DNA of 64,000 nt. Source: Cryptomeria japonica. Its lineage: Eukaryota; Streptophyta; Pinopsida; Cupressales; Cupressaceae. The number at the start of each line of letters is the position of its first letter. The stretch's first letter is position 1. Shown one piece after another: positions 26,008 through 38,704 of the stretch. A program made the position numbers and the translations under genes. The notes beneath the pieces were generated by a model. The model made no database searches. It worked only from the letters and a program-made list of their open reading frames with translations, and had not been told where the DNA came from. The stretch covers positions 106,867,254 to 106,931,253 of the forward strand of contig NC_081415.1 of assembly GCF_030272615.1 (NCBI RefSeq), in the 5' to 3' direction.

Positions 26008-28716
26008 ATGGGAAAGAACAAGCGAGGAACAATGGAACAACAACAGGCTGCAAAGAAAAGACAAATGTAACGTATGAAGAAATTATGTGACATAAGAACA
26101 ATAGGAGAAGAAGGCACATCATCCTCAACATCTCAATTTGATTTACCAAATGAACATAATGCAATTGAAGAAGAGATCACAATGAATAATGAAACAAACA
26201 ATGAAGATGCACCAACAACATTTGATTTACCGTATGAACCTAATGCAATTGAAGAAGAGACCACATTGAATATTTAGTTAAATGATGAACATACAGAGGC
26301 TCTATTTGATGCGATGAATGTACCTAATGCACTCAATGCACCGATGCTAACACCTTCTAGAATCATTCGTAGGAAACCAAAGTATCTAATTGACATCGAT
26401 GAGAATATTTTGAAGCCAATGCCTGATAAAATGAATTAATGAACTTGTACGAGAATGGTTAAAAGAAGATAGCAATTGAAAACTTAAATCAAACTACAAG
26501 ATGCCAATTAATTGTTGAAATGATTAAAAATTTGAATTTTAGAGAGACAATGAAAATTCTAGGCCTAAGATCATTCGAAAGTAATAATGAAAGAACTATT
26601 GTGAGAAATCTATTTGATGCATATCAAGCTATTGGTTCAAAATCATGTATTAAAGATTCTAATGTTACTAGATGTGTTATTACATGAACCATAATGAGAA
26701 AGAAAATAAAAAGAGATCGTTTGATAAGCAAAATAAGTAATTCATTAAACATAAGTAGAGCAACATTACATAAAGCATTAGATAGGCGAGAGAAAATAGA
26801 GGATCCTAACAATAATTTCTTTGGGCATTCTCGAGTAGACTATCAGACAAAGACAAGGTTGTTGTTGATGCACTAAGAACATTAATTAAATTTTTTTGGC
26901 ACGACAACACAAGGGTTTCGCCCAACCAAAGAGATGTTGTTAGAAGGCGAATTAGATCTAGAAATTGTGAGTCACATGCCAAACACTATTTGGATATGAC
27001 TCGAACAAAATTTTATGAAAGATTCCTTCAAAAGTTTCCTCAAATAAGAATTAGTCAAAGATTTTTTGAAATGACAAAACCTTTTTATGTTAAGATTAAT
27101 CATGTATGCACCACGTGTTGTTGTAGGATGCATATTAAATTTTTCATGCATTATGATATTTATTGTCATATATGTTTTACTTTGCACACTAACGATATTT
27201 TGCAAGAACACAATATACAACCACCTCCTAAGTCACTAAGAGAATTTATTTCAAGTGTGTTATGTAAAAGAGATGATGGTTGCATTTATTATTAGATGAC
27301 GTGTTTGAAAGGTTCTTGTGCTACATGTGGTGGTTTGCAACATTTGCCAAGATGTCTACATTTGGATAGCACACATGAAATTGGTAAGAAGCTAGTATCT
27401 TTTGGAAAGTACAAGACAGTGACATATGGGGTTAAAGATGGAAAAGAATTGAAGAGATGTGAGCTAGTGAAAAACGATATATGTGTAGCTGATTTTATGA
27501 GAATGTTTAAAGAAAAACTAGTTTATGAGTACACATACGTGACGATCGTACACATTCCTTAAAGTTTGTGCAAGGATTCTTTAAAGTTTTCTATGATTTT
27601 TTAAAGGAAAGGAACATACGATACAAGAAACACATAATATGGTCAGATAATTGCACCTCACAATTCAAAAATGCAAGGATGTTCTATTAGTTGAGTAGGA
27701 TGCCTGTGACAAGCTGTGTAAAAGTTTTTTGGAATTTCACTGAGGCTGGACATGGAAAGGGAGAACACGATGGTGCAAGAGCATGCATAAAAAGAGCCCT
27801 AGCTAGAGAATAATTGAAGTACGAAGGTGGTGCTGAGTTGACATATGCAACAATAATTGTGAGATGATGTAACTCTACAATGGGACCAGGTAATGCAGGT
27901 ACGTCAATGGTTCATAGATATTTTTGGTTGATCATTGAATCTGACATTGAAAACTATCAAGATTGTTGTACAGTTGCAGGATCTTGTGACATGCACTCAT
28001 TTCAAAGTTCAAATGCAAGTTCACCGGTAATTTATACTAGACAAATTGTATGTTTTTTCTCTTCATGTATGTATTTTTTGTGGGAAGTATGTGAATCAAA
28101 AGAGTGGGTAGAAAAATGGTCTTGTAAACCATTAGTTTCCATTGATACCTATCAAATTCCCAAAGCACTGCAGTTGAACCAAATGGAAGCATCAATTGAT
28201 TTCGATCATGTATCTAACCTAGTGGAACTAGGTGATTTTTTGGGTAAATTTTATTGTAGGAATTTTTTTTGGCTCATTTTGTTACGTTAAACATTATTTT
28301 TGGTATTTCTTATCATTCTATAATATGTAGGTCATGTGTACACAGTTGATGCAAAAGAGAACAATGAAGAAAGAACGAATTACTTTCTGTGTCGTTGTAT
28401 TGAGCCTACGAGAAAATTGACAACCACAATCATTGATGGAGAGGGTATTGAGTATCCAGTAGGGTTTGTTGTCATGACATACACATGGCTTAGGAGATAC
28501 CCTATCAAGAATTTTGATGTTTGGTTGTTCGAGGACTTTGAAATACACAGACATATTCTTCATTTCTCCAACCTTATTGTTGCAATAAATATTCATTTGA
28601 TTAAGTATCATGGTAGACCTCATAACAAGATTTTATGGAAAGTTCGTGAATCTGATCATGAGGCAATACTTGACACAATACGGGTTAGAGCGGATCGAGA
28701 AGGCTCACTTGATTGA
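26008..28716 (+). pseudogene. Broken transposase-like gene with SDNC/HGKG motifs
   Basis: The reading starts MGKNKRGTMEQQQAAKKRQM at 26008 (basic N-terminus, possible nuclear signal) and is broken by stops at 26068 and 26275 and by several frameshifts. Order: a Glu/Asn-rich linker; a helix-rich part with ISKISNSLNISRATLHKALD (near 26730, HTH-like); a Cys-rich region (CTTCCC, CHIC, CATC; 27.1-27.36 kb); then IIWSDNCTSQFKNARMFY (about 27640), FWNFTEAGHGKGEHDGARAC (about 27740) and KRALARE. An 88-base intron (GT after TTTTTGG near 28239, AG near 28330) links GDFLG to HVYTVDAKENNEERTNYFLC. The C-terminal part has HFSNLIVAINIHLI. The SD-x-C and HGKG-x-x-DG pair resembles DDE-type transposase cores by inference. 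I cannot name the superfamily, and no terminal repeats were found. Confidence 0.6.
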
Positions 28717-28779
28717 TTTTGCGGTTCAGGGTAGAATCATTTTGAGAATTTTGTATATATCTTCAGTGAATTGTTCTAT

Positions 28780-29048
28780 ATTCATTTTTTGTACATATAT
28801 AAATGTCCATGAGCTGATTTGTACATATTTAGGGGCATAATTTTGTATATTTAAATGGCCATGAGCTGATTTGTACATATTTAGATAGAAAATTTTGTAT
28901 ATTTAAATGATGATGATTTAATTCGCACATATTTAAATGCCAAATTTTGTATAAAAGCCCATGAGATGATTTGTAAATTTTTTTTTGAATATATGTGGCT
29001 ATGTTTTGTGATTATTTTTTGAATATATGTGACTATGTTTTGAATATC
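28780..29048. repeat. Two adjoining minisatellites, ~52-bp and ~33-bp units
   Basis: Four copies of a unit of about 52 bases, AATTTTGTATATTTAAATGG...ATGAGCTGATTTGTACATATTTA, run from about 28790 to 28975. Two copies of TTTTTTGAATATATGTGRCTATGTTTTG then follow to about 29042. It lies directly after the transposase-like pseudogene and might be its subterminal DNA. Confidence 0.7.
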
Positions 29049-29519
29049 TTAAGGGTTTTGAGTTTATGTGTTGTGATAAGGTCAATCTGGACCATTCTTG
29101 ATTATACTTCAAGTTGCTTCAACCCACCAATGACACACTCCTACTCCACAAACCCCATCCAATCATGGAACATGATTTAAATAGGTCACAACAACATAGA
29201 TTCACTCAAGACCAAACATTTCAAGCCCAAACGCCATACCAATCAACCATAACCAACCTTCAATTGCTTTCTATAATCATGTGCCCAACAAGAATATAAT
29301 GGGTATTCATCCAAAAAACCTTTTGTCTGAGCTAATACCGCTACAACCTTTTGTCCAAAATTCATCCAAAAAACCTCTACCATATTTAGATATTTGGGTC
29401 TAAAACTCTCACCAATTTGGTTTCACTATCATTTGGGGTAGGATATTGTGGTATAGTACATTTGAACAATAATGATGGGAAAGAGATTGGGCTGGCCGGG
29501 TTGGTTTTGGCCAGAGTTT

Positions 29520-30000
29520 ACTTTAGTGGTGAATATTCACCAATGGCGAATTTTTCACATTGGCCATGTTGAAAATGGTGAATATTTTGTACCGACTGGG
29601 GGTGGCCATGTCGCCAAAACATTATCAATTTCCGTCAAAGTCACAGCCCGATTGCCATATATTTTATGCAATTAAATGTTTCTATGCGATGATTTCGCCA
29701 ATACAATATATGGTGGACACACGGTAAATTTAATTGTTTTGCTATCACTCTCTGAGGTTGCCTTAATAGATGACCTTAATTCGCCTATAGGCACGTGAAG
29801 ATTTGTAAGCTAGGGGAACCCAATTCGCCTGACATCTTGTCGACACATGTCTCCATTCACCCCAACTTTTGCCAACTATATTGTATTCGACTATTATTTG
29901 GACGACCTATAATCGCCTCGAGAATTACATAATTCATATTTGGATGACCTATAATTGCCTCGAAAATTACATAAGTCATGTTATGGTTACGCGGGATTCA
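29520..30000. repeat. TCGCC-motif cluster with a 42-bp direct repeat
   Basis: ATTCGCC, TTCGCCAATA, GTCGCCAAAA and the reverse GGCGAA recur near 29540, 29608, 29694, 29779, 29821 and 29910, far above chance for AT-rich DNA. At about 29896-29980 TTTGGAYGACCTATAATYGCCTCGARAATTACATAA is directly repeated. It lies just upstream of the hAT gene and could be subterminal transposase-binding DNA. Confidence 0.5.
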
Positions 30001-30055
30001 CCAAATATTTGTATACCATATAAAATTCCCACGGAATTTGCCATATGAGGATTGG

Positions 30056-30063
30056 TATAAATA
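30056..30063 (+). promoter_or_regulatory. Candidate TATA box of the hAT transposase gene
   Basis: TATAAATA in GGTATAAATACATGC lies about 250 bases upstream of the ATG at 30309, the apparent start of the transposase reading. Support is motif and position only. Confidence 0.4.
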
Positions 30064-30308
30064 CATGCAAAGACTAGATCTATCTCAACATAATCTGGTG
30101 GGTTCTAGGCTCTGAATTCTGATCAATAACGAAGTTTCAGACCAAGGAAAATCATTGTTATTGAGTCGTTGACTATATTGGCGACTGCTAGTGACCTAAA
30201 GCCTAAAGGTGACCGATCATATTTTTGAAGTGGTATATTATACATTATAGCCTATTATTGCTTCTTCAGCAAATTGATATTTTTTTGCCAGCCTTTATTT
30301 TGTTGGAG

Positions 30309-33016
30309 ATGTCGAACAGGAAGAGGGGTAGGAAACCTGAATGTGGGGAAGGCCAGGAGAGGCCAACAAAAAGCAGAACGTTGTCTTCGTACTTTGGCAT
30401 TGGAAAAGATTGTGGTACTGGTAAAAATCAGGAAGGTACATCATCACAAGTACAAGTACAAAATTTGCGACCTGCACCACATGTTGAAGATGGTGGCAAA
30501 CCTGATATCTCAGATTGATCTTGAAGAAGATTATCTGGTAGATACCCAAGTTAGCCGGAATGATATAATTGACTTGGGTGATAATGCCATTGATGATAAT
30601 GCATGGAAGAGGAAAAGAAAAGCCATATCAAAAAAGGGTGAACCACAATTAAAAAAAGGATCAAGAGTGGGATATGTCAGTTAGGAATTTTCAAATTAAT
30701 TGGGCATCAAAGTATCCATTCATTGAACCAATGGAGAATCCAATTGAAGGCGAGCCTCCAATAGAATGCAGGTGTAAGATTTGCACTTGGAAACATAACA
30801 AGGAAATTAGGTTGTAGCTAAAATTTGACACCATAGAAAAGCATATGGGTAAAGTTTATGAAAAACAAATGATAGACGGGGTTGAAGAATCAGTGATAAG
30901 ATGGAAAACAAAGGATGAATGTAAGCATGTGAGGAATGCTGAAGAGTATTATTTTCATGAGAAATTACAGATGAAGCCTGCTGAAGTTAAAGGTTATATT
31001 GAATCTATTTTTGGAAAAGCAATGCAAATAGAACAACTGCGAAAAGTTGTTCAGTTAAGCGTTGTTTTTCATATTTTGAGCAGAGGGTGTGCTATGAAAA
31101 ATTTCCCATCAATGAGTGGTTTATTACACTTTTTGAAAGTTCCTAACTATCCTAATAGACATTGGTCAGTAAACAGTGGATGGGAATGGGCAAGTTGTCT
31201 TGCTGAGGTTGAAAAAGAAGATGTACAGGAAAAAATAAGAGAGTCGAACTTCATTGCATTTTCTTTAGATGAAGTTACCACAGTAGACAATACTTCATGG
31301 GTTTACATGCATGTTTATATTGTAGAGAATCATACCCACCAACCTCATCTACTATTTGTTGTTAAAATGAAGGAGAGTGCAACAATGGACAATTTATTTC
31401 AACTAGTAAAGAGAAGTTTAATTGAATATGGAGATATGGATGACATAGCGGTAGCTAAAAAATTGGTTTGTGTTGGAGCAGATGGAGCTTCAGTAATGCA
31501 AGGTCATAGGAATAGACTTTGTACAAAGATTGAAACTTCATTTGCACCATACATTACTGCAATTCACTGCATGGCTCACAGAATGAATCTAGCTTTTGGA
31601 ATTGTGAGCAAGTTTGCTTCGGTTAAAAAAATTGAAATTTTAATCAAAGAGCTCTACTCACACTTCTGTCGAAGTCCTAAGAGATTTATGGAATTTCAAA
31701 ACTTTGTTGATGGATTAACTGATGGGAACAAGCTTCTCTAGGATAATGATACCAGATGGATCTCTTTGGATGGTCCAATGCATCAAGTGTTTTCAGAATA
31801 TCCATCCTTGATTGGACTATTTCACATAACTCGCGACGAATCAGATCAACCAAAATTTCCTGAACTTCTTGGTAGGTTAAGTAATTTAGAGACACTCTTA
31901 ACTTTAGCAGCTCTTCTGCCCATGCTAGAGGAAATGAGGAATATTATGAAGGCTACCCAAAAAAGAGCTCTGTATATTGCAGAATATGCTACGCTACGTA
32001 AGATGACATGCCTGACCCTCGACAATCTCTATCAAAATCAACCAACACTATTTGATGAAAAATTTGTTAAGTGGTGGACACTCACAGATTTGAACAATCC
32101 TGGTAACTTTTTACAAATCGGTACAAATGGGTAGGTAGGTGCCAATGTATGGAGAGTTGAGATACCAATGCACTTCTATGCCACGGTCGACCTCGAGGAA
32201 CCAGGAAAGTGCCCTAGGAAGAAACTAGCAAGAGTTACAAAGGAAGATTTCGACAAGATTGTTGAGACTATAACTACTTCTGTGAAGAAAATTGCATATG
32301 ATCTTTCCTCACAAATTAGAAGTAGATTCCCTCCTGACAACCTACTCGAAGCCATGTCTATTGTGTTTCCTCATTATTGGAGCCTCAATAGTGCATTTGA
32401 TTTTCAAAGTAAGTTACTGACTTTGGTAAAACAATTTTGCATATCCAGAGAATTTAATGGAGTAACTATAAATGGAATATTAGACGAAACTCATCTTCAA
32501 GAGTAATCAACTCGTTTTGCATACACCATGAAAGAACAATATGCCAAAATGGATAACCCCTATAAAGAGGGATCAGTAACAAGGGTTTGGAAATATATAG
32601 CTGAGAACAAATCCTTGCGTGATTCAATGCCAGAATATGTGAAGCTTGCTGATTTATGTCTTACCATGATATTGGGTTTGGTGGAAGATGAGAGAGTTTT
32701 CAATGCTTTGGGGTTCCTAAAATCAAAGCTAAGAAACAAACTAGACAAAAATTTGGAAAATTGCTTGACGCTCTATACATCTAGGTATGATGTCCACACT
32801 TTTCCTTACGATAGGGCACTGCAAATCTGGAGGTCCAAATGTGAAAGAAGAGGTTTGAGCAACACTTCAAACCAAAGTTCCAGTGGGACTACTAGAGTTA
32901 ATGGTAGCATTGAGATGCAGTTCGACGAAGATATGCAGACTCAGACTCAGAGTGAAGAAACCACAGATGGGAATCAAGAAGGCACTGAATTTGATGAGGA
33001 TGAATGGCAACTGTAA
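30309..33016 (+). pseudogene. hAT-superfamily transposase, nearly intact (ZNF862/DUF4371-like)
   Basis: Starts MSNRKRGRKPECGEGQERPT with a basic N-terminus. Frameshifts near 30520 and 30670 lead into a frame that runs to 33016 with stops only at 30815, 31739, 32132 and 32504. An N-terminal zinc finger reads ECRCKICTW...KFDTIEKHMGK with the W-x3-YPF box before it (30.7-30.85 kb). The RNase-H-like core has FSLDEVTT (first Asp, about 31262) and VCVGADGASVMQG (second Asp, about 31470), then AIHCMAHRMNLAF and DNDTRWISL. The C-terminal dimerisation region reads LVEDERVFNALGFLKSKLRN (about 32680). An acidic tail closes the protein. Few lesions suggest a fairly recent loss of function. Terminal inverted repeats and the 8-bp target duplication were not found by eye. 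Confidence 0.85.
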
Positions 33017-33239
33017 GAGATTGGTATTTATTAATATTATTATTGTATCTCATCATTAATATTACAAAAGCATATTACTTTTTGCAATTAAAATTCAATA
33101 TTGATTTGTAATTATATTTTTCAACTTTCTATTTCCAGATTTAAAATAGCATAATAAAAAAAAACCATAATGTGTTTATTGATACAAAGATGTTTATTGT
33201 TTATTTATACATGTTTGAGTCTCAAATCTGTGTGATACA

Positions 33240-33610
33240 TTTCAGAACCATATGATACAATTCATTCAATAGTAATACAGATGTTGAGAACTTAGATTTT
33301 CATTAATTCTTTCAAAATATAGCCATATGATACAATTCATTCAATAGTAATACACCAAATTCCAATCTGTGTGATTCTCCATACAAATTGCAAAAGTGAA
33401 TACAAAGTTTTAGAACCCTTTGTAAATGACCCTAAATTCCCTTTTATAAAAACAAGAGAGCAACAACAACTCCTGTGTGATTCTCCAATGTCCATGCAAA
33501 AGTGAATACAAAGTTTCAAAAGTAGAACCCTTTGCAAAATTGCAAATGACCTTGAATTCCCTTTTATAGAAACAAGGGAGCAACAATAGCTTCAAGTCGA
33601 ATTGCAAGTT
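33240..33610. repeat. Tandem duplication, ~120-bp unit, plus shorter repeats
   Basis: CTGTGTGATTCTCCA...GCAAAAGTGAATACAAAGTTT...AGAACCCTTTG...TTCCCTTTTATARAAACAAG occurs twice, at about 33364-33470 and 33473-33590. Just upstream CATATGATACAATTCATTCA is repeated at about 33249 and 33325. It sits between the hAT gene and the convergent unknown gene. Confidence 0.75.
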
Positions 33611-33884
33611 TACAACATGTGAACACTGAACATCAAAATCACAAACTCAGCACATATTTATATGGCCATCATAGGCTGTATTAGCAATTTAACATCTACT
33701 ACATGTTTGATGTCTCCTGTTCAAAAAACGGAGTTCAAAATTAAATATTAATTCACGCCATGAAAAATTAAACATAGATAATAGAAGTGCCTAAAACCTA
33801 CTAATCAGAAATAGAGAAATGCATAAATGTTAAAGCAAGGAAGAATTTGAGAATACAAATTTATTTGCTGAAGTTTTGCACTGT

Positions 33885-34040
33885 GCATCATAGATTCATA
33901 GGCTGGATTAGCAAAATAGCAATAGCGAGTGCTGTTTTTTTCCTATTCATAAAATAGATTCATAGGCTAGATTAGGAAAATAGAATTAGCGAGTGCATCA
34001 TAGATTCATAGGCTGGATTAGCAAAATAGCAATTAGAAAA
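33885..34040. repeat. Three tandem copies of a ~60-70-bp unit
   Basis: GCATCATAGATTCATAGGCT and GGATTAGCAAAATAGCAAT recur at about 33886, 33955 (diverged) and 33992. They are non-coding and lie just past the 3' end of the minus-strand unknown gene. Confidence 0.7.
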
Positions 34041-34163
34041 AACATTAAACCTTGAAATTAAGAATAAAAGAAGAAAATTGTGCAATACATACTATGATTC
34101 TTAAGAATTTTGTGCCAGTTTTTGTAGGGTGCTCCACTCTTTGTCTGATGGAAGGTCAATATT

Positions 34164-37100
34164 CTATAAACTATGGAAAGTCAACTCCAACTTCGTCAAT
34201 GTTCCATATTTATAAGATTTACTTGACATCACTGTTTCATCCAATACCGTATTTAGAGTTGTAAATGGTTGGATGAATTCCAAAAAGCTTTTGGGAGTTG
34301 TGTCCTTTGGAAGCAAGTCTAAATCAGACTTCATTTTTATCTCCATGATTTTTTTGTAAGCTTCTTCTCCAATGAATTTATTTGATGTGTCAACAGGCTT
34401 AGGCAAACCAAATTTAATCAAATTATTTTTCATTTCTTGTAGCTTCACTATCTTTTTTCCACAATTGTCCATAACTTATGATGTTTCCCTTAGCTTCTGG
34501 CATTTTTGAATGATAGATGATGTCTTAACTGTGGCATCAATGCAACTCTTAATTCCCTTGGATGCCAAGTAGCTATCACTAGAACTGTAGACTACTTTCA
34601 GAATCTTTTTTGCCATTTCCTATTTTGAATAAACATGTGTGCTCTTCCCATAGTGCCCTTTGATTTTTATAAAAAATTGTCTCATACTTTCAGTCAATTG
34701 AAACCATTCACACAACTTCTCACTACTCTGCATTATTCGCCACCAAATGTTTTCTTGTATATATTTTGTTGTATTTTTCATATTATCTTTCAATCTATCC
34801 TCCAAAGTTTTTATTTTATCATTTGCATTGTGCAAGTCTTCTTTCATTTGTGCACATTTTTTTCTTTCTTCCTCTACTTCCTCTTGCAAATGTTTTTCTT
34901 TTTCCTTCCCATGATCCAATAGGTCCTGTAACTTTCTCATTTCTACGGCAGCAGACTCATAACTTTTGTATAATTTTTGAAAATTGGCTTTTTCCTCAAC
35001 AATTTTTTTACTGCTTTTAGCCAGTTTTTCAGTCAGGTCCTTCAATTCTGCATCCTTCTTCTTCTGCTCTGCAATTTCTACTGCAGAGCTCAAATTTTTA
35101 ATCCTTTTCAGTAAATCATTGCACTTGCTATGTGCTTCTTTCCTCCTTGATTTTTCGTTGTCCAGGTATGCCTGTAACTTTTCTATTTGTTTCTCCAGTT
35201 TATTTTTTTCTCTCTCCACCTTTAGCAGTGAAGTGTAGACCACTTCGTTAGTCCTTTTTGACACACTAATTTTGTCCACATTATGTACTTTGGAAAAATC
35301 CATTTGGAGGGTGCTAACTTGAAATTGAGAGGGATCTATCTGACTGTGTGGTGGATTTTTTATCTTTAGATGTGTCCAGGGGCATAACAACCATGAAATC
35401 CATCATATCTTTCTGTGGGTCATATGTTGGAAATACCCTATTCCTTGCAAGCTGTTCATTTACAACTTCAGACACATAATTCCTATGAAATGCTTTCTTT
35501 TTTTCTTTATTTTCTTTTGTTGTGTGTTCATATTTTTCATAGTAATCACGAAATTGAAAATATGGGCTTGCTGAAGAAATTGAATGTTTGAAAGGTGACA
35601 TAGGAATACCATAGGCTCCAGTTCCACTTATTCCTGTGGTTTTAACTAATGCTTGACTAGGATTACCAACAATAGTTCCTAATGCTATCCCACTCCCACT
35701 GACACTTTCATGTGTAGTTTTCATAGTCTTTTGAGGTGTGTGATATGAAGCTACAAATGATTGATTTGTAGTATCAGTGACACTTGATATAGGATTCTCA
35801 ATAGTATGAGATTGAGTATCTACCTCTAGTGGCCTCTTGCAAGAGATATTTTGTTGTTGCCCTTGTCCAACACCAAGACAACTAGTATCAGTAGTAGACC
35901 CCATGCCAACCCCACCAATCACAGCGACACTTGACTGAAGAATAATAGGAATACTATCCCCAGATTCCCCACCAGTGGAAATGGCACTTGATTCACCACC
36001 AATGGGAATACCATGATGTGGTGGTGGTTGTGGATTTGAACCTGAAACAAATGAAGGTGGACCCTGAGGGTAATGAGTAGTACCTATCCGTGATGAATCT
36101 GAAGAATCAAGTCCAATGACTAGTTTATAAGAACCTTTTGATTTTGACTATGATGGAAGTTGTACCCGAAGTGGATACCAAATCCCATCTCCTCTGGCAC
36201 CTAGACCACCACTTTCAAAACCCATTTTTTCCACAAGGTTTGCCCCTTTGAAATATTTTTCTTTCATGGACTCACTGACTCCACCTGATATTTTCGGGAC
36301 TGTAGTAGTTGTTGGAGGGGGCTCAACGGCAACCTCATGCTCATCATCATCACCTTCAGTCTGGTCATGCTCCATATCCCACAATTTGCTAAACTCTGCA
36401 TCCTCGTCGATGCTCTCAAATTCTGCACTTGTCTTTGGTTCACCGAGATTCCTCCTCATAGTCCAAAAATCATTTATTTTGGTTTGAGTGAAATAATTCT
36501 CTTTACATTCATGCAAAATTGATTTGGAAATAGATTTTTTAGATGGATTAGCAGATTTTAAGTAGAAATTGTAGGACCTCCTATTTTGGATGCCCTGGCC
36601 CTCCTCTATTGTCCTCTCTATGTGAATTTGCAATGCCATAATTTGTGATGAAATTTCTTCTATTGAAATGTTATTGTCAACTGCAATTTTCTCCACCTCT
36701 TTTTTAACCTCATCCCAGGAGTCCTTGTTTCTAAGCTTTTCTAGCAATGTTTTACTTTAATGTTGACATAACACTGAAGAGTTCCCATTTTTCTTAAGCC
36801 TTGCTTGAACTACACCAATTGGATCATACTGTCAGAGACCCTCATCACCAAAGTTAAAAACTGTCAAGAAATCATGTGCCATAATGAATGCTTTTCTCCC
36901 AAATGTGAACCCTCCACATGAGAAAGGCAAGGAAGGAAATATGCTCTTCTTTTGCTGACCATGGAAGTGCCTATCTGTGCTTTCCAATTGCCGTACATAC
37001 TCTAATGCAAATACCCTCTTTGTCACATGTATTGGAAGTCTGTATGGTTTTACTGCCGATCCGTAAAACCTTAACACAGTGAATTCTTCCATGAAGAACC

Positions 37101-38193
37101 AGTCAGCCAATTCTATTTGACTTCTGAGTTTAATGCAATCTCTACAAGACACAAGCAACCTAGGCATTGGAGTGCTTGTAATTTCATTATACATTGGTGC
37201 CAAAAAGAGGTCTACAAAATGGTTGTAGTTCTTTCTATTATCATGCATCTTTATCTTTGGGGTCCAATCATATATTGGACACTCTCTTCTCTTCCCAGTC
37301 TTCTCATCAATCTTATAGCTCACAATTTGAAGCTTGTTGGTCTCAAATATTGCACGATACTTGGATAGAAGGAGATAGCACAAATAGGATGAGAACCTAA
37401 ATGTCTTACAAGAACCTTTTTTGATCATTAGTAATTGTTTTTGCATGTATTTTACAATGTGCTCAATAAAATTATATCTTACTGGCTGACTTGCACAATG
37501 GATATTATAAATCATTTCAAGAAGGCTTGCAACCACTTCCCTATCATTTTCCAATCCCAGGCAAAATGACAGCAAGGAAATAGTATCTCCAACCCATGGA
37601 ACAAAAAGTTTAGAATCATAAGGAGGCTTATGATTCTGATCCAACACAATACCAGTACCAATCTTTATTAGAGCTTTGATAAATGAATCTATGCGACTTG
37701 GATCGAGACTCTCATAATTCCCTGCCAGCTTTTCAAGGTCAATTTGGACATTTGAATTTTGGACTTCAAATCCTAGGTTCAACAAACGAACAAATTCTCC
37801 CTCATTTATGGATAGAATTTCCTCTTTTGTATTTTTATTGACAATTGCTTTTTTATCTTCATCATAATTTTTGGCGTAGACCATGACAAAATCAGGGCAA
37901 GGGAATACTTCAGGTAACACCATACTTCCCAATCCAACATCCCACGATGCGATTTTATTTGTTTTTTGTTGTAACATTGGGTTGAAAACAGTAAATTTTG
38001 CCCTGGATGCATCTGTCGCCTTGCTAGACAATGTATATCTAATATCTATGATACACTTTTCACCATGGATAGCAGGGTCATAAATATCATGGTATTCATC
38101 AATGAAACCTGGTGTTTTAACTAGTTTGGTTAGGTACATTTTGTTTTTCACTTGGCTTCTTGTTGAACTATTGCTTCCTGTTTTCCCCATCAC
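34164..38193 (-). pseudogene. Large unrecognised coding region, ~1,340 codons, few lesions
   Basis: Starts at an ATG at 38193. One frame runs to about 35320 with stops at 36832 (TGA), about 36766 (TAA) and 36148 (TAG). It then shifts frame within 35390-35314 and continues with stops at 34620 and near 34479, ending at 34164. Residues 1-453 look globular, with YDPAIHGEKCIIDIRYTL, KLFVPWVGDTISLLSFCLGL and FRFSSYLCYLLLSKYRAIFE. The next part has charged helices, then a Ser/Thr/Pro/Gly-rich linker (36.1-35.6 kb). A Lys/Glu coiled coil follows at 35.25-34.78 kb (LLKVEREKNKLEKQIEKLQA) and a small C-terminal domain. I recognise no family. Length and copy-like decay suggest a transposon-associated protein, perhaps remotely like the gene at 52.66-54.37 kb. 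It converges on the hAT gene. Confidence 0.55.
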
Positions 38194-38511
38194 TATTATT
38201 GTTAATAATTCAAAATAATGCTAGATAAAAACCTGAAAATGCTAACCCTCAAATTGGACCACGAGATTACCAAAAGCAAAAAAGGTGGGATGTAGGTGTT
38301 CTAGATTTTACCCGGAAATTGGAATTTCTATTTCACTAGATTGGCACATACAGTCTTTGTTGCAACTTGAATTCCTCAATCTAGTAGCTGTTTCTAAATC
38401 TCCCTCGATTTACAGGTTTGTCCAAGAAATGAAAGACGATTATGATTTGCAAGTCTCTTATTTTGAAAACTCTAAAAAGTAGAAAAGTAAAACCTAAATG
38501 GCAAAATATCA

Positions 38512-38701
38512 AGAATCATGTTGTAATTTTATTAATTACTATTAATAACTATTCGATGCCGAAGGACAAAACATTCATTACTTTAGTATAAATTCTGAGG
38601 ACATTAAGAATCATGTTGTAATTTTATTAATTATTATTAATAACTATTCGATGCTGAAGGATAAAACATTCACTACTTCAGTATAAATTATGAGGACATT
38701 A
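38512..38701. repeat. Tandem duplication, ~95-bp unit, two copies
   Basis: AGAATCATGTTGTAATTTTA through TGAGGACATTA occurs at about 38512-38606 and again at 38607-38701 with only a handful of substitutions. This is a recent duplication. Confidence 0.85.
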
Positions 38702-38704
38702 AAT

